Under the pieces are notes generated by a model that saw only the letters and a program-made list of their open reading frames with translations, had not been told where the DNA came from and searched no databases. From Cricetomys ansorgei (lineage: Eukaryota > Chordata > Mammalia > Rodentia > Nesomyidae), in the NCBI GenBank assembly GCA_026225945.1, contig JAMJFZ010001222.1:3077501-3141500 (forward strand): a stretch of DNA of 64,000 nt, written 5' to 3'. This document shows positions 1 to 12,034 of the stretch, piece after piece. A program made the translations under genes and the position numbers. Numbering within the stretch: position 1 is the stretch's first letter; every line of letters begins with the position of its first letter.

Positions 1-169
1 GTGAAACAGTGTCCCCCAAAAATAGGAGGGGAAAAGTCTTCCAAAATATATTTACTAGCTACTAAAAGAACACGATCCCTTAATGCAATACCTAGAACTA
101 TCTCAAAGTATCATCAAGTAACTCGGAAAGAAGGAACAAAGCGTTGTCTAAAGCACTGTTACACCCTGA

Positions 170-323
170 GTATGGTGGCGCATGCCTTTAATCCTAGCAC
201 TCCAGAAACAGAGGCACACAAATCTGTGTAAATCGAAGGCCAGGCTGAGGCTGGTCTGTCTACAAGATGAGCTCCAGGCCAGCTAGGGATACAGTGAGAC
301 CTCGTCTCAACAAAAAAAAAAAA
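170..323 (+). repeat. B1 SINE
   Basis: B1 with pol III A-box region, 'catgcctttaatcctagcac' and an A-rich tail. Confidence 0.8.
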
Positions 324-479
324 AAAAAAAAAAGTGATGTAGAAAGAACACAGTATTATAAAATACTAACCCTAAAGTTTTGTATTTTTTTCTTTTAAAT
401 CTATCAACATCTAATTATAATTCATTCAAATATTTTATAAACAACAACAACAACAAAAAAACCACAATGAAGACAGTAA

Positions 480-667
480 GATAAGCTTAGCCAGCAGGTA
501 AAGGTGCTCTGTTACCAAACCTGTCAACCTGAATTCAACCCCTGAAACCCATTATGATAGAAGAGAACTGACTCCCACAAGTTCTCTTCTGACTACCACA
601 CACATGCCTGTGACACATATGAATACACAAATACATGTACGCACATATATTTAAAATAAAAAATAAG
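480..667 (+). repeat. B3-type SINE (B2 superfamily)
   Basis: tRNA-like head, 'tgactcccacaagttctctt' core and a CA/AT-rich tail. Confidence 0.65.
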
Positions 668-673
668 AAAAAC

Positions 674-1075
674 CTCAAGCTGACATGGTGGTACAATCCT
701 ATAATTCCAACATTTGGAAGCACAAGCAAATGGATTGCTAGTTCATGACCAGCTTCTGCCTCATCTACTTAGCAATACTGTCTCAAAACAAACCAACAAA
801 AATACTCAATACAATATTACTTCACACCCATTATAATGGCTATTATCAAAAAAAGAAAAAAAATAGGTTATGGTGGCCTATACATTGAATCCTTCCTGGA
901 TGCAAAGGCAGGTTGATCTATATACAGAGTGAATTCCAGGCCACTCAGAAATACATGGTGAGACTCTGTCTTATGGAGGGAGGGAGGGAGGGAGGAAGGA
1001 AGGGAGGGAGGGAGGAAGGGAGAGAAAAGCAAAAAAGAAAAGAGAAAAAAGAAAAGAGAAGAGGTGAAGAGGTGA
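674..1075 (+). repeat. Two diverged B1 copies and a purine simple repeat
   Basis: B1-like remnants at about 674-800 and 860-972. A GGGA/GGAAG-rich purine tract follows at about 976-1075. Confidence 0.55.
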
Positions 1076-1199
1076 TCTGGGAAGAAGCATTAGAGTGAGA
1101 GGTGAGGGAGGAGTTAGGGGAAGAAGAGGCTTAAACAAATACAAAATACATTGGACATGTATGGAATTCTCAAGGAATAAAAATTTTAAAAGACATAGA

Positions 1200-1690
1200 G
1201 AAATTGAACAAACACTAGAAAAAAAGGTACAATGATACACTCAAGGTGCAACACATTTTGTCAATTCCTCACAAAGCTGTCTACTGTAATTACCATATGT
1301 CTGAGCAATTCTACTTCTTAGGTATATACTCAAAACAGATGAAGACATATGTTAAAACAAAAATATGCGTACATATTTACATTATTCTTAGGTGCCAAAA
1401 AATGGAACACAAATTTTCATTTATAGATAAACAAAAATGTGGCCGTATTATTATTCATCCACAAAAAGGGGAAATATAGTATACCTTAAAAACATCATGC
1501 TGAGTTAAAAAGGTCAGTCATAAAAGGTCAAATTGTTTATCATCCCCTGACAAAAGGCAGGTAGTACTTGCCAGGATGAATAAAGACTCCAAAGACTCCT
1601 CTGGGGCTGAACATCTTCCGGAATCAGGCAGTAGTAACAGTTACAATATTGTGCATGTACTAAAACACACTGAATTATAACTTTTTAAAA
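1200..1690 (+). mobile_element. Old L1 3' end (L1M-like)
   Basis: Contains the end of an L1 ORF2 region ('accatatgtctgagcaattc', 'ggtatatactcaaaacagat') and the typical 'caatattgtgcatgtactaa' block near the 3' end. No open frame survives. Confidence 0.7.
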
Positions 1691-1691
1691 T

Positions 1692-1836
1692 TATTATTCC
1701 TTTATTGAGACAGGTTCTATATGAAACCTTGGCTGGACTAGAACTTGTCATGTAGACCAGGCTGGCCTCCAGCTTAAGAGGTCCTCCTGCTTCCTAAGTT
1801 CTAGCTAATATTATAGGCATGTTCAACCAGACCCAT
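1692..1836 (-). repeat. B1 SINE
   Basis: Antisense B1 with 'gtagaccaggctggcctcca'. Confidence 0.75.
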
Positions 1837-1861
1837 CTTTTTTTTTTCTTTATTTTCTTTT

Positions 1862-2098
1862 CTTTTTCTGAGTTTTATATTTATAATTGTGTCTACAGGT
1901 GCGTATGTGTACCAGAGTGATGGTGGGTGCCTGGAGGCCAGAGACTTCAGATCCCCTAAAATTTGAGTTACATGCAGTTAATTATGAGCCCCCCAATTTG
2001 GGTGCTAGGATCCAGATATAGATGCTGGGAACCAAATTCAGGTTCTCTATAGGAACAGTATATACTCACTAATGAGCCATCACTCTATTCCTCTATCA
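1862..2098 (-). repeat. B2/B3-type SINE
   Basis: Antisense copy ending in the tRNA-like 'atgagccatcactctattcc'. Confidence 0.6.
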
Positions 2099-2109
2099 AA
2101 AAAAAAAAA

Positions 2110-2665
2110 AAATCTCTCCTGAAATAGGGTTTCAATATGTGGCCCAGGCCTCAAAATCCTGTGCTCAAGTGACCTTCCTGCTCAGCCTCCCAAGTAACTA
2201 CACAGAATTGTGAATTTTGTTATTTAAATTTTACCTTATTTTTTTTTTTAAATAACATACTGGTTATAATTATTTTTAAATACACTGTAAGAAAATATAC
2301 CAAAATAGTACCTCTGAGTGCTCACAATTTATGTTTTCTTTTGTTTTGATCTTGTCTTATCACTACATCTTAATATGTGACCTAGGCTGGCTCAAACTCT
2401 CAGTCCCCAAGCCTCAACCTCTTGAACTCACAGGTATGCACTATCACACTGAACTATAATGTCCATTATTTTTCTAAAATCTCTCACTTTTTTTGATGTG
2501 ATTTTTTATACTGGTTTTTATAATATGCAAATTTAAATGTTTATGGTATTTTAAACTTTTTAAAGATGAGATTTTGGTATATTCCCCAGGCTGACATAGA
2601 ACTCCCAGACTGAAGCAATTCTCCTTAGCCCATGGAGTAGCTGGGACTACAAGTGCACTTGCTTA
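2110..2665 (-). repeat. Three old B1/PB1 remnants
   Basis: Antisense monomers at about 2115-2205, 2345-2455 and 2565-2665. Each keeps a 'gcccaggc/cctaggctgg' block and a 'cctcccaag/cccatggag' block, and all are heavily diverged. Confidence 0.5.
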
Positions 2666-2714
2666 AAACAACGGGCTTTGCTTTTTCCAATAATGAAATT
2701 TACACATTGTTCTT

Positions 2715-3115
2715 TTTAAACCAAGAAGAGCTTATGAATTATTTGAGAATTTCATACAATGTATTTTGATGTTAATTCTCTGCCAATTCCTTCCACATCC
2801 ATCCCTACCTCCCCACCCACGCAACTCCCTGTTCTCATTCATTCTCCCACACAGAAACACCAAATTCAGCTTGTGCTGACCAACTACTCCAAGGCAGAAA
2901 AGACTGGCAGCCACACCATTAAAGAAAAGTGACTCTCTCTCTCAACTACCAAATGCTCCTCAGCTTGGGGGGACTGCATCTCTCCATGCTGTCACAACTG
3001 CTCTGCATTCCTATATGCAAATACAAACGCCTTGTGTCCAGAAAACAGTTTCCTTTATGTGATCCAAGACCTCTGGCTCTTCTAATTACACATTACTTTA
3101 TAAATGTTTTATCAT
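2715..3115 (-). mobile_element. L1 3' UTR fragment, rodent (Lx-like)
   Basis: Antisense to the same rodent L1 3' UTR seen sense at 35795-36270. Marks are 'gagaatttcatacaatgtat', 'gctgtcacaactg' and 'tgtccagaaaacagtttcct'. Confidence 0.65.
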
Positions 3116-3965
3116 CTGAGTGGGAAATACATACATAGCAAATATATTTTCCACAATAATTCAAGAATATATAATTTCTAAAAAGTCCTCCTTCACATGT
3201 GAATCCCTGTGTTGAATCCTCAATTTTTCTCTCAACCCATTATTTCCATCCCACAGAAATTATTGTTAGTAATTTGTTCTGAGAATTACATCCTAATTTT
3301 GCAAATAGATTTTACCTCTCATTTGTCTTTGTATTATTGCCTTTGTCACAATATGTGGCTCATGGAAGGAATCAAATGATAAATAGCAAAGAATTAATCA
3401 AATTAATTGACAGAAATGGAAGAATGATTAAAAGGAATAATGTATCCATGGAAAGAAGGCAGGCACAGTGTGGATAAGTTGATGGACAGAAACAGGAATA
3501 GATCAATAGGCAGGCTGGAGGATGAAAATGTGGACAGATGGAGATTATTCAGAAATTACTATTATAGGGCTTAAAATGATTGTCTTTGCTAAGTGATCTT
3601 TTTCACCACAGTACCACAATCTTTGCATCTGCTTGTCATGACTCATCTCTATTGCCGCACATTTTTTGGTTATACGCTGGAGATTAAACAAATATAAGGC
3701 TTCCTTCATATAAAACTGTCTCTTCCTTGTTATCATTCAGCAAGAAGAACTTTAAAAAGAAATATAGCTAAATATTAAATACACCAGAGTTACTTATTTG
3801 GTGAGATATGAAACAGACCTTAAATTTTCTCAACAAAATCTTTAAAACACATGTATTAAATTTGCAGGTAGCACAATACTTAAAAGGTAGAATTCAGCAA
3901 ATTCTTGTGGCCATTAGAAGTCTGTATATATTGGTAAATAAATATTTCTCTGAAAATTAAAATAG
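3116..3965. other. Intronic sequence, no feature recognised
   Basis: AT-rich sequence without clear SINE, LTR or coding signal. Confidence 0.5.
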
Positions 3966-3972
3966 AAAAACA

Positions 3973-4208
3973 TGCTGGGTGGTGGTAGTGCAAGTCTTTA
4001 ATTCTAGCACTTAGGAGGCAGACGCAGGTGGGATCTCTGTGAATTCAAGACCAGCCTGGTCTACAGAGTGAGTTCCAGGATCTCTGTAAATTCGAGGCCA
4101 ACCTGGTCTAAACAGTGAGTTCCAGGGCAGCCAGAGTTACAACAGAGAAACCCTGTACTGAAAAACCAAAAAATGAAAAAAAACAAACCAAAAAAAAAAA
4201 AAAAAAAA
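3973..4208 (+). repeat. B1 SINE with 47-bp internal tandem duplication
   Basis: A full B1 in which positions 4031-4077 are repeated as 4078-4124, each beginning 'ggatctctgt' and ending 'gagttcca'. The second copy has several substitutions. It ends in an A-rich tail. Confidence 0.85.
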
Positions 4209-4311
4209 ACCCCAAAACATCCCAATTGCCTTAGTGTAACATTAGATTGAAAGAAAAAATAAATAAAAACAGTACATGGTAATTTTTAAAAAATTTTACA
4301 GAAGAATTCCT

Positions 4312-4545
4312 CGACTGAGTGTGATGGCACATGTCCTGAATCCCAGCACTCAAGAGGCAGAGGCAGCTAGATCTCTGTGCACATTCTGGATAGCTTTGGG
4401 GCTACCTAGTACAATCCTGGCCACTCAAGGCTACATAATGAGATACTGTGCCAAAAAAGAACTCCTAACAGGTAAGAAAGCTTGCTGTTCACACTTGAGG
4501 GCTTGAGTTCAATCCCCAGAACCCACCCTCGATCACCACCACCAT
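4312..4545 (+). repeat. B1-like then B3-like SINE
   Basis: B1 remnant at about 4312-4461 followed directly by a B3 head ('gagttcaatccccagaaccc'). Confidence 0.55.
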
Positions 4546-4807
4546 CACCTCTGGTGGAGTCTGAGGAAGGAAAGGTATAGTGAAGTACATCTGTAATTTC
4601 ATCATTCTTACAAACAAAAACAAGAGAATCCCAAGCAAGTGTTCAAGCTAACTAGCTTAGACTATGCTTCACATAGTAAACATACTCCTCAACAAGGTAG
4701 AAAAAGAGGACCTGTTCCAGAAAACCTCTAATCTCACGTGCAAGCCATTGTCATGAACATGCTCAATTCCCACAGTAGCTCATTCTATGTCTGTCTTCTT
4801 AGACTCT

Positions 4808-4881
4808 CCCTCTCTCTCTCCCTCTCTCTCTCCCTCTCTCTTTCTTTCACCACACACGTACACACACACACATCTTTTTAA
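4808..4881. repeat. CT-rich and CA simple repeat
   Basis: A (TC)n/(CCCTCT)n pyrimidine tract at about 4808-4846, then a short CA run. Confidence 0.85.
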
Positions 4882-5194
4882 AAAATTCTTTAAAAGCAAT
4901 TTCAAAAGAAACTCCTTATAGGAAGAAGACACTGGAAATTCTTCAAACAGGACATTCAGAATCTTGAATTCATAATAAATCAGGTTTCAGGCCTCACTAA
5001 AGACCAAACTGGTAACCTGGAAAAATAAAATAAAGAAAAAAATCTCTCAGAATATTGAAGTGGTGAGGGCTGACAATGAATTTAAATGCCACTGAAGACA
5101 GAGACAAGAACGGAATGCTGGTTAGTAAGCGTACTTGAAGAAAACATGAAAGATGACAGAGGAAGAAGAAACAATCAAATCAGTAAAAAGATAT

Positions 5195-5330
5195 AAGAAC
5201 TTTGCGTGAAATCTCAGCATTTAGGAGGTAGAAGCAAGCAAATTAAAAGCTGAAAACCATCTAGGGCAGTGCATCAGGTTGGAGGCTCACTTGGGCTACA
5301 TGAGATCCTGTCTGAAACACCACTCAACCC
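5195..5330 (+). repeat. Old B1/PB1 remnant
   Basis: Diverged, with 'tctcagcatttaggaggtag' and 'ctacatgagatcctgtct'. Confidence 0.5.
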
Positions 5331-5959
5331 TTGCCACGTACAGACTACAGAAAGGGTTCACGAAAGGATCCTAAGTGGCAGGATTGGAAAGCCATGAGTA
5401 GAAGATGAGAAGAGGAAGACTAAAGCTACTCATGACAAATTTTAAACCTCTGAACTTCAAATTAAATGCAGTTATCTACCCGAATAAAGTAACAACAGTA
5501 TTAAAGGCACAAGAGACAAAGCCAGATGAGACCTGAATCATCCAGACATCTGTAAATGTTACAAAACCATAAATAAAAGAAAAACTCCTGATAACAAAAA
5601 TAAGAAAAAAAATTTCAAATAAAAAAAAAAACTTCCCATGGAAGATGTATTTTTAAAAACACGAAGCAGCAGTTTTATATTCAAAGAATAAAATTTTAAT
5701 AACTAATAATTTTCTAAAAATTCTACATGCCAAACTTGTCAACCAAGTATGAAAATAAAGCACATTATACATATAAGAACTTAGAATGTCTACATACCCT
5801 GTATGAATGAAAACCTAAAGCATACAAGCAGAAGCACACACATAAAAAAAGTGTAATAAAAACATTTTAACTAAAGTGATACTACTAAGGTATGGGAATG
5901 CAGCTCAATCTAGTACCAGTCAATATGCACAATGCCTTAGGGTTTTTTTTTAATCATCA

Positions 5960-6125
5960 TATGTATTTGTTGTTGGTTTATTGTGTATATGGTTGTGGTT
6001 GTGCATGTACCACCATACATGTGTGGAGTTCAGAGAAATCAGTTACTCTTCCCATTTTATGGGTCTCAGGGAATCAGGCTTGGCAACAAGCACCTTTACC
6101 AGCTGAGACATCCCACTGGCATTCC
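5960..6125 (-). repeat. B3-type SINE
   Basis: Antisense; 'gggaatcaggcttggcaaca' and 'accagctgagacatcccact'. Confidence 0.65.
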
Positions 6126-6216
6126 AAAGCCATAAGTTTGATTCTGAGCAACATAAAATAAAATCAAGTTAACAGTATTGTTTGCTTCTGAAAAGTAAAG
6201 GAGAATTGAAAACGGG

Positions 6217-6412
6217 CAGTGCCAGGAGGTGGGTGGCACACGCCTTTAGTCCCAGCACTTGGGAGGCAGAGGCGGGTGGATCTCTGAGTTCCAGGCCAGC
6301 CTGGTCTACAGAGTGAGTTACATGACAGCCAGAGTTACAACAGAGAAACCCTGTTTCAAAAAAAAAAACAAAAAAGAAAGAGAGAAAGAGAAAGAGAAAG
6401 GAAGGAAGGGAA
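6217..6412 (+). repeat. B1 SINE with GAAA-rich tail
   Basis: Nearly intact B1 with the 'agagttacaacagagaaacc' right end, then A-rich and (GAAA/GAGAAA)n sequence. Confidence 0.9.
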
Positions 6413-7192
6413 AACAGGCAGTAAAAAGGAAAGCTTTGACTATTCATTGTACCTACCATTGCACTGTTGAAGGTTTGGTTTTTACCATGTGTAACTATCA
6501 CTTAATAATTTTAATAGAATAAAAACAAAAACATTTCCACTAAAGAACAACAAACAACACCAGTTCTATACATCACACAGGATCCTATTAGGCATGTGCT
6601 GCTGCTAACGAAATTTCAATCAACAATACATCACACACATTGGTGGCCCCATAACACAATGGAGCTGATAGCCTCCTATTACCTATGGACACCATAGCAG
6701 CACAGCACACACTCAAGGCAGTGGAGATGCCAAAGTAAACAAACCACACCTGCATTGTTGGTCCTATACAGGTACAGCACACAGTATTGTATTGATACTT
6801 AATTATAATAAATGTTATTACTAGCATATTTGCTATCCTTCTATCATTCAGTGTACTTGAAGGGTTAATGACCCAAAAGCTTCAGATGGACTGAAACTTT
6901 AGACAGAAAAATTGACTTCACTGATGACACCTGTGGACTGTTAGGTTCCAGATGCTTCTTTGAGTGGTATCTACCACCTTGAGACTGCAAGGGAACTGAA
7001 CCTGTGGGTGGAACCATCCCAACCCTTTTCTGTCTCCCACCCATGCCACGTGCACACGATCTTACTCCCACAGAGACACGGCAGTCTTCAGTTGTTCTGA
7101 TTAAAGAAACAATTATACTGCTGGAGATGTTTGCTTTGTTTTACTCCATGAACTCCTATCTAATGTACTCCTACATATTAAAAAATAAAAGT

Positions 7193-7268
7193 TGGGGCTA
7201 GGATGTAATTCAGTGATAGAGCACTTGCCTGAAGCCTGAGGTTCAAAGGCTAATACATCAGAAAAACA
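7193..7268 (+). repeat. ID SINE
   Basis: tRNA-Ala/BC1-like body: 'ttcagtgatagagcacttgc' with a short A-rich tail. Confidence 0.8.
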
Positions 7269-7564
7269 AAACAGGGCTTTGTGGATGATCTTAGCCATTA
7301 TTAAGGTAAATGTAATTAAGAAATAGACCCAATTACAAAATAATTCAGTTAACTGTTTGTTCTGTTGCCACAGACCAAAACTCACCTGGCAAACTCTATC
7401 AAAAGATATTTGTAAATATTTAACATCTAGACAGAAATGTAAATTCTTGGTAGCTGGAAAACAGAATTAAAACTTTTACCTTTCAAGTGGATTAATTATA
7501 GGTTTTTGTTGCAAAATTTTTACTGGTTTTGGTGCTGGTAAGAGTAGTTGGTAAGAAACAAGCA

Positions 7565-7660
7565 GAGGGTCTCTGTAACCCAGGCTGCCCTTGAACTGGC
7601 AATCATCCTTCACCTCCTGAGTGCTGAGATAACAGGCCACTGTTACCAATGCAGCACAGT
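7565..7660 (-). repeat. B1 remnant
   Basis: Antisense, 'ctctgtaacccaggctgccc'. Confidence 0.6.
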
Positions 7661-7689
7661 TGCTGTCAAATGACTCTTAAATGAGCTCA

Positions 7690-8095
7690 AGGAGCAAAGG
7701 CGGTGAGATGGCTTGCCTCCAAGCCTGACAGCCTGAATTCAATCCCAGTATCCACATGGTGGAAGCCAAGAAGGGACACCTCCAGGCTGCTGATTCCACA
7801 TAAGCACCACGCACATGTGCTCACAATCACATACATACACAAATATTTATAATTATTTTTTAGTTCTTTACTGGGAAAGAGGTGCTAGAGAGACGGCTCA
7901 GAATTTAAAAGGTACTTGCTGCTGCTCTCCTAGAATATTGAGTTCCGGTCCTAGCACCTATGTCGGGTAGCTCACAACAACCTGTTACTCTAGCTCTAAA
8001 GAACCCTGACCCTTTCTCTGGTCTCCAGGGCACCTTCCATATATAGCATATATAACACAAATTAGATAAATCTTTTAAAAAAAAAAAAAAAAGTT
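7690..8095 (+). repeat. B3-type then B2-type SINE
   Basis: B3 at about 7690-7858 (ends CA/AT-rich). B2 at about 7877-8095 with 'gctagagagacggctcagaa', 'agataaatcttttaaa' and an A tail. Confidence 0.7.
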
Positions 8096-8099
8096 AAAT

Positions 8100-9055
8100 A
8101 AGTTCACCAGTAATAAGTCAAAAGCAGTGTGAAGCATCATTGCTTTTCTCAAAAGTTAGTTTACTTTTTCCATTTTGCAGTGTAATTTTTTTTTTCTTTC
8201 TTACAGGGCTGGAATCTAAACCAGAACCTCAAGTATGCATGGCAAAAGCTGTCAGACTTAAAGCACCGAGGAAAGCCAATGCTTTTAAATTTCAATGAAA
8301 TGTTTTTACATTTTTTTGCAAAGCTTCATGCATCTGTGGGCAGCTAAACAAATGTAGCTTAACACAGTAAACATAAATATAAAACTGAGGCAGGTGCACA
8401 GTATTTTATCATAAACTTTTCTATTTAAAATTGAAAAATACACATAAAGTCTCTGCAAGAAAACTGTGCTTTTCCTGTAGTAAGACTTACTATATTTGCT
8501 TGATTCCAGCCCCACAAGAGATGATTTATTATATTTGAAATTAAAGTATTAATTTCAATTTAATAATAGTATTATGAAGATACCAATTACCTGAAGACTT
8601 TAAATGTTTTTATTTCTCTGATCCATCACTTGTTCCTGCAGAACTCAAACCTCAATTAAAAAAAAAAATACTGCTGCACACTTGTATCTTGAATTGCATC
8701 CTACCCTCTCTTGAGACTCTCTTTTATCCCATACCATGCATGCTCCAAAGAGCTATTACAGGAAGTCCTGGACTATCAGCTATTTATACATCAACAAAAA
8801 ATCTTTAAAATAGCATTGTCCGCTAACTCTGCATGGTTCCAGACCAAAAACACTATTTTTAAGAAACGTCTGAGTTAAGTTACTCAAATTTAAAATGTAC
8901 TCTAAAAATAATATTTCTTGTCACTTTGTTTTGGAACCAAAAAGAAGTATTAGCATTGTACAGCCACAATATAACAAACAAGTTCACCTTTAACAAATAC
9001 TGAGTTGGGATGATTTGGGGTTGGTTTGTTTTGTTTGGGGGTTGTGGAAGAGGGG
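8100..9055. other. Intronic sequence, no feature recognised
   Basis: AT-rich, no coding frame. An acceptor-like pyrimidine run with cag near 8190-8206 is not followed by recognisable coding sequence. Confidence 0.45.
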
Positions 9056-9057
9056 AT

Positions 9058-9155
9058 GTTTGAGACAAGGTCTGGAACTTGTTATGTATACCAGTCTGGA
9101 CTCACAGTCTCTAGGTCCCAGTGCTGGGATTAAACATGTTTGCCATGCCCAGCAA
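9058..9155 (-). repeat. B1 fragment
   Basis: Antisense, 'gtgctgggattaaacatgtt'. Confidence 0.75.
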
Positions 9156-9265
9156 AACTCAGTTTTTAAGATTCAAATATTCAAAAAAGATCCAAATACT
9201 CTTTCTCTAATGATACCACAAAAAAAATTTCAAACAGTTATATATTAACTTAAAAAAGTCTATAG

Positions 9266-9486
9266 CAGCACTTCTCACCCTGTGGGTAGCTGCCCCTTTG
9301 GGGGTAGAATGGCCCTTTCACAGGAATCACCTTAGACCATCTGTATATCAGATATTTACACTATAATTCTTAACAGTAGCAAAATTACAGTTCTAAAGTA
9401 GCAACGAAAATACTTTTATGACTGAGGGTCACCACATGAGGAATTGTATTAAAGGGCCATAGCATTAGGAAGGTTGAGAACCACTG
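9266..9486 (+). mobile_element. URR1-like hAT DNA transposon copy
   Basis: Non-autonomous rodent hAT-Charlie element (URR1, from memory). It has the 'taacagtagcaaaattacag' body and an 'aggttgagaaccactg' end. The left end is diverged, and I cannot see a clean 8-bp duplication. Confidence 0.8.
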
Positions 9487-9864
9487 GACAAAAGCAACTT
9501 CTAACCCAGACTGTACTATATTGAGCATTTAAAAAAAAAATTCACCATTTAATATCATATATTAACCTCCTATTTATCCAGTATATCAAGTCCCAAAATA
9601 AGTAACAAAAAAGTAAAAATACTTTCTTCATCAACATTGACATGCACTGTATTTTAAAATTCATTCTAGTTAAAATCCTATGCTACCAATAGCATCCGAA
9701 AGCAACCTGCATGTCCTATGGCAAACAATTAATTCATTATGTATCCTTATCTTAAAAGCTACTCCTTAATCTCCAATCTTTAGATGTGTATCTTATTTAT
9801 CATAGTATTAGCAACAACGTAAGTCATTACTTCCAAAGGTAAAGAGTTTCTAGCAACTTAACTT

Positions 9865-10200
9865 GAAGATATATTAATATGCAAAAGATTGTACTTATTA
9901 ACAAAAGACCAGAACAATCCTAAAGTTCCATCAAGAGGGATAGTTAAATCATGTGTCAATAAAATAGAATACAATAAAACTATTAACAAGACATTTCTGT
10001 ACATGTGATGTTTGCGATGACTAATCTTCAAGTTGGGTAGTTTGAAACAGACCCCAGCATTTATCATATCAAATGGCATGTTTAACATACATACAAAAAA
10101 GAAAATTCACCTAGAAGCTGCCTCCAGAGAGGAAAGTATTTGATAGAGGGAAGATCTGTTACACTGCCTACTTTTTCATGTCCTTGCAATTATTAACCAA
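9865..10200 (+). mobile_element. Old L1 3' region fragment
   Basis: Resembles the L1M 'ggatagttaaat...atgtgtcaataaaatagaat' segment. Decayed, no frame. Confidence 0.45.
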
Positions 10201-10224
10201 GCATGCTCTATTTTACAAAATCCT

Positions 10225-10450
10225 TTCTTTAAAGATTCACTTTTATTTTCTGTGTATGAGTGTTTCACCTCCATGTATGTCTGTTTACCACATCCACACA
10301 TAGTGCACATGAAAACCAGAAGAGTTCATGGGGTATTCTGGAACTGGAGTTACAAATGATTGTGGCCACCATGTGTATGTTGGGAATCAAACCAAGATCA
10401 TCTGGAAGAGCAGCAAGGTGCTCTCAACTGCCAAACCATCTCTCCAGCCC
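10225..10450 (-). repeat. B2 SINE
   Basis: Antisense B2, starting 'aaagattcacttttatttt' and ending 'aaaccatctctccagccc'. Confidence 0.85.
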
Positions 10451-10980
10451 ACAAAATACTTTTTAAAAAACACTAATTAAATATTTTCAATTCATTTCAA
10501 AACTTGGTGTGGTGTGTTACAGTGTTCTGCAAACACAGGTTTTCTTTATCAATCTATTTCAGATTCAGCTGTAACTAAGTGCAACTGAGATGTCTGTATA
10601 AAGTCTAAAATACTTAATATCTGATGCTTTTCAGAGAGTTTGACTACTGCTTCTATCAAAATTCATTGAAAAAATTATTTTCCTTAGACCTCAAAAATAG
10701 TTTTAGAAAGTCTATATTGCAAAAATAAGCTAATTAAATATAAACCAATGCTCATTTCATTTACTAAATGCTAAAAATACTTTTTTAACCATAAATCTGT
10801 AATATTAAAAAGAATTCCTAAAATATGTGAGTGCTGACATTTTCTATGCACTGCTGTAAAATAGCTATTAAAAGTACAGAACACAGAATTCACAGTCTAG
10901 CAAAAACTGCTCTTGTCTAAGAAGTAAAATGCTTACTATTTCAAAATCACTATATTTTCTTTATCAACATTTATTAAAAG
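10451..10980. other. Intronic sequence, no feature recognised
   Basis: AT-rich and unremarkable. Confidence 0.5.
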
Positions 10981-10984
10981 AAAC

Positions 10985-11200
10985 TGTAAGGTACAGTGGT
11001 ATGCACTATATTCCCAGCACTCTGGAGTCTAGAGCAAGGAGGATGGAAAGTTCAAGACTAGCCTCAACTACATAGCAAGCCTTTGCCTCCAAACGGAAGA
11101 GAGGCAATTAAAGGTATAACTTCTTAGGGAAAAAAATCATATAACTACACAGAGAGAGAGAGAAAAAGAGAGAGACAGATAGACAAGACAGATTGACTAT
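10985..11200 (+). repeat. B1 remnant and GA repeat
   Basis: B1 at about 10985-11095. A (GA)n-rich tract lies at about 11150-11195. Confidence 0.65.
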
Positions 11201-11437
11201 AATTGAGAACTTAGGTAAGTTACTACTGTGCCTACCTAGTCTGCACAAAGCCTTGGCTTTGACTTTCAGCAACTGCACTAACCAGGTGTTGGGGTTTGGA
11301 GGAGGAAGAGATCAGAAGTTATAGTTTAAGTTAGCCTAAGATCACTAGATCTAGTTAGTGCTGTAGAAATATGTCCAGTCACCTGTCTCATATAACACCA
11401 CCATTTCAAGATTTCAAAAAACTTACTGAAGTAAAAA

Positions 11438-11742
11438 AGCCAGGCCTATTGGTGCATGTCTTTAATTCCAGAACAAAGAAGACAGAGGTGGACGGGTCTC
11501 TGTTATTATGAAGTCAACCTGATCTTCATATAAACTCCAGGCCAGCCAGAGCTACACAGTAAGACCTGCCTCAAAAAACTATATATAATGCCAGGTGATG
11601 GTGATGCATGCCTTTAATCCAGGCACTCTGGAAGCAGAAGCAGGCAGATCTCTGTGAGTTCAAGGCCAGTCTGGTCTACAGAAAGAGTTCCAGGACAGCC
11701 AGAGTTACAACAGAGAAACCCTGTCTCGAAAAACAAAAAAAA
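11438..11742 (+). repeat. Two tandem B1 SINEs
   Basis: A diverged B1 at about 11438-11582 is followed at once by a younger full B1 at 11588-11742. Confidence 0.85.
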
Positions 11743-11744
11743 CT

Positions 11745-11955
11745 ATGTATGTGTTTGTGTGTACATATACATGTATAAAATACTATAACATACTATATAT
11801 ATATTATATATATAACTATATATAATACATTAGATTATGTATATAAAACACTATGTATTCATATTTTATATACGAACGTGTTATATAATGTATATGCACA
11901 CATATATACATATATAACATACAACACACACATTCATATATATATATATAAATTT
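11745..11955. repeat. TA/TG-rich simple sequence
   Basis: Imperfect (TATA)n and (TG)n sequence continuous with the B1 tail, probably grown from it. Confidence 0.8.
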
Positions 11956-12034
11956 CAATTCGTTCTTAAAGTAAAGAAGGCATGTTTACCAATTTATGGC
12001 ATTTGTCAAAATTCAACGATTTAAGTTTGTTTCC

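Noticed and set aside
1246..1479. 77-codon frame with L1-like residues
   Set aside because: Falls in the decayed L1 3' end; a relic, not an active gene.
6169..6501. 110-codon minus-strand frame
   Set aside because: Mostly antisense B1 and its GAAA tail (Phe/Leu-rich run).
7193..7268. tRNA-like sequence (as also in other ID/B2 heads)
   Set aside because: ID and B2 SINEs derive from tRNA genes; no intact cloverleaf with proper acceptor stem was found, so no tRNA gene is called.
8190..8280. Pyrimidine tract plus cag resembling a splice acceptor (plus strand) in Cdk19 intron 1
   Set aside because: On the wrong strand for Cdk19, and the downstream sequence encodes nothing recognisable.
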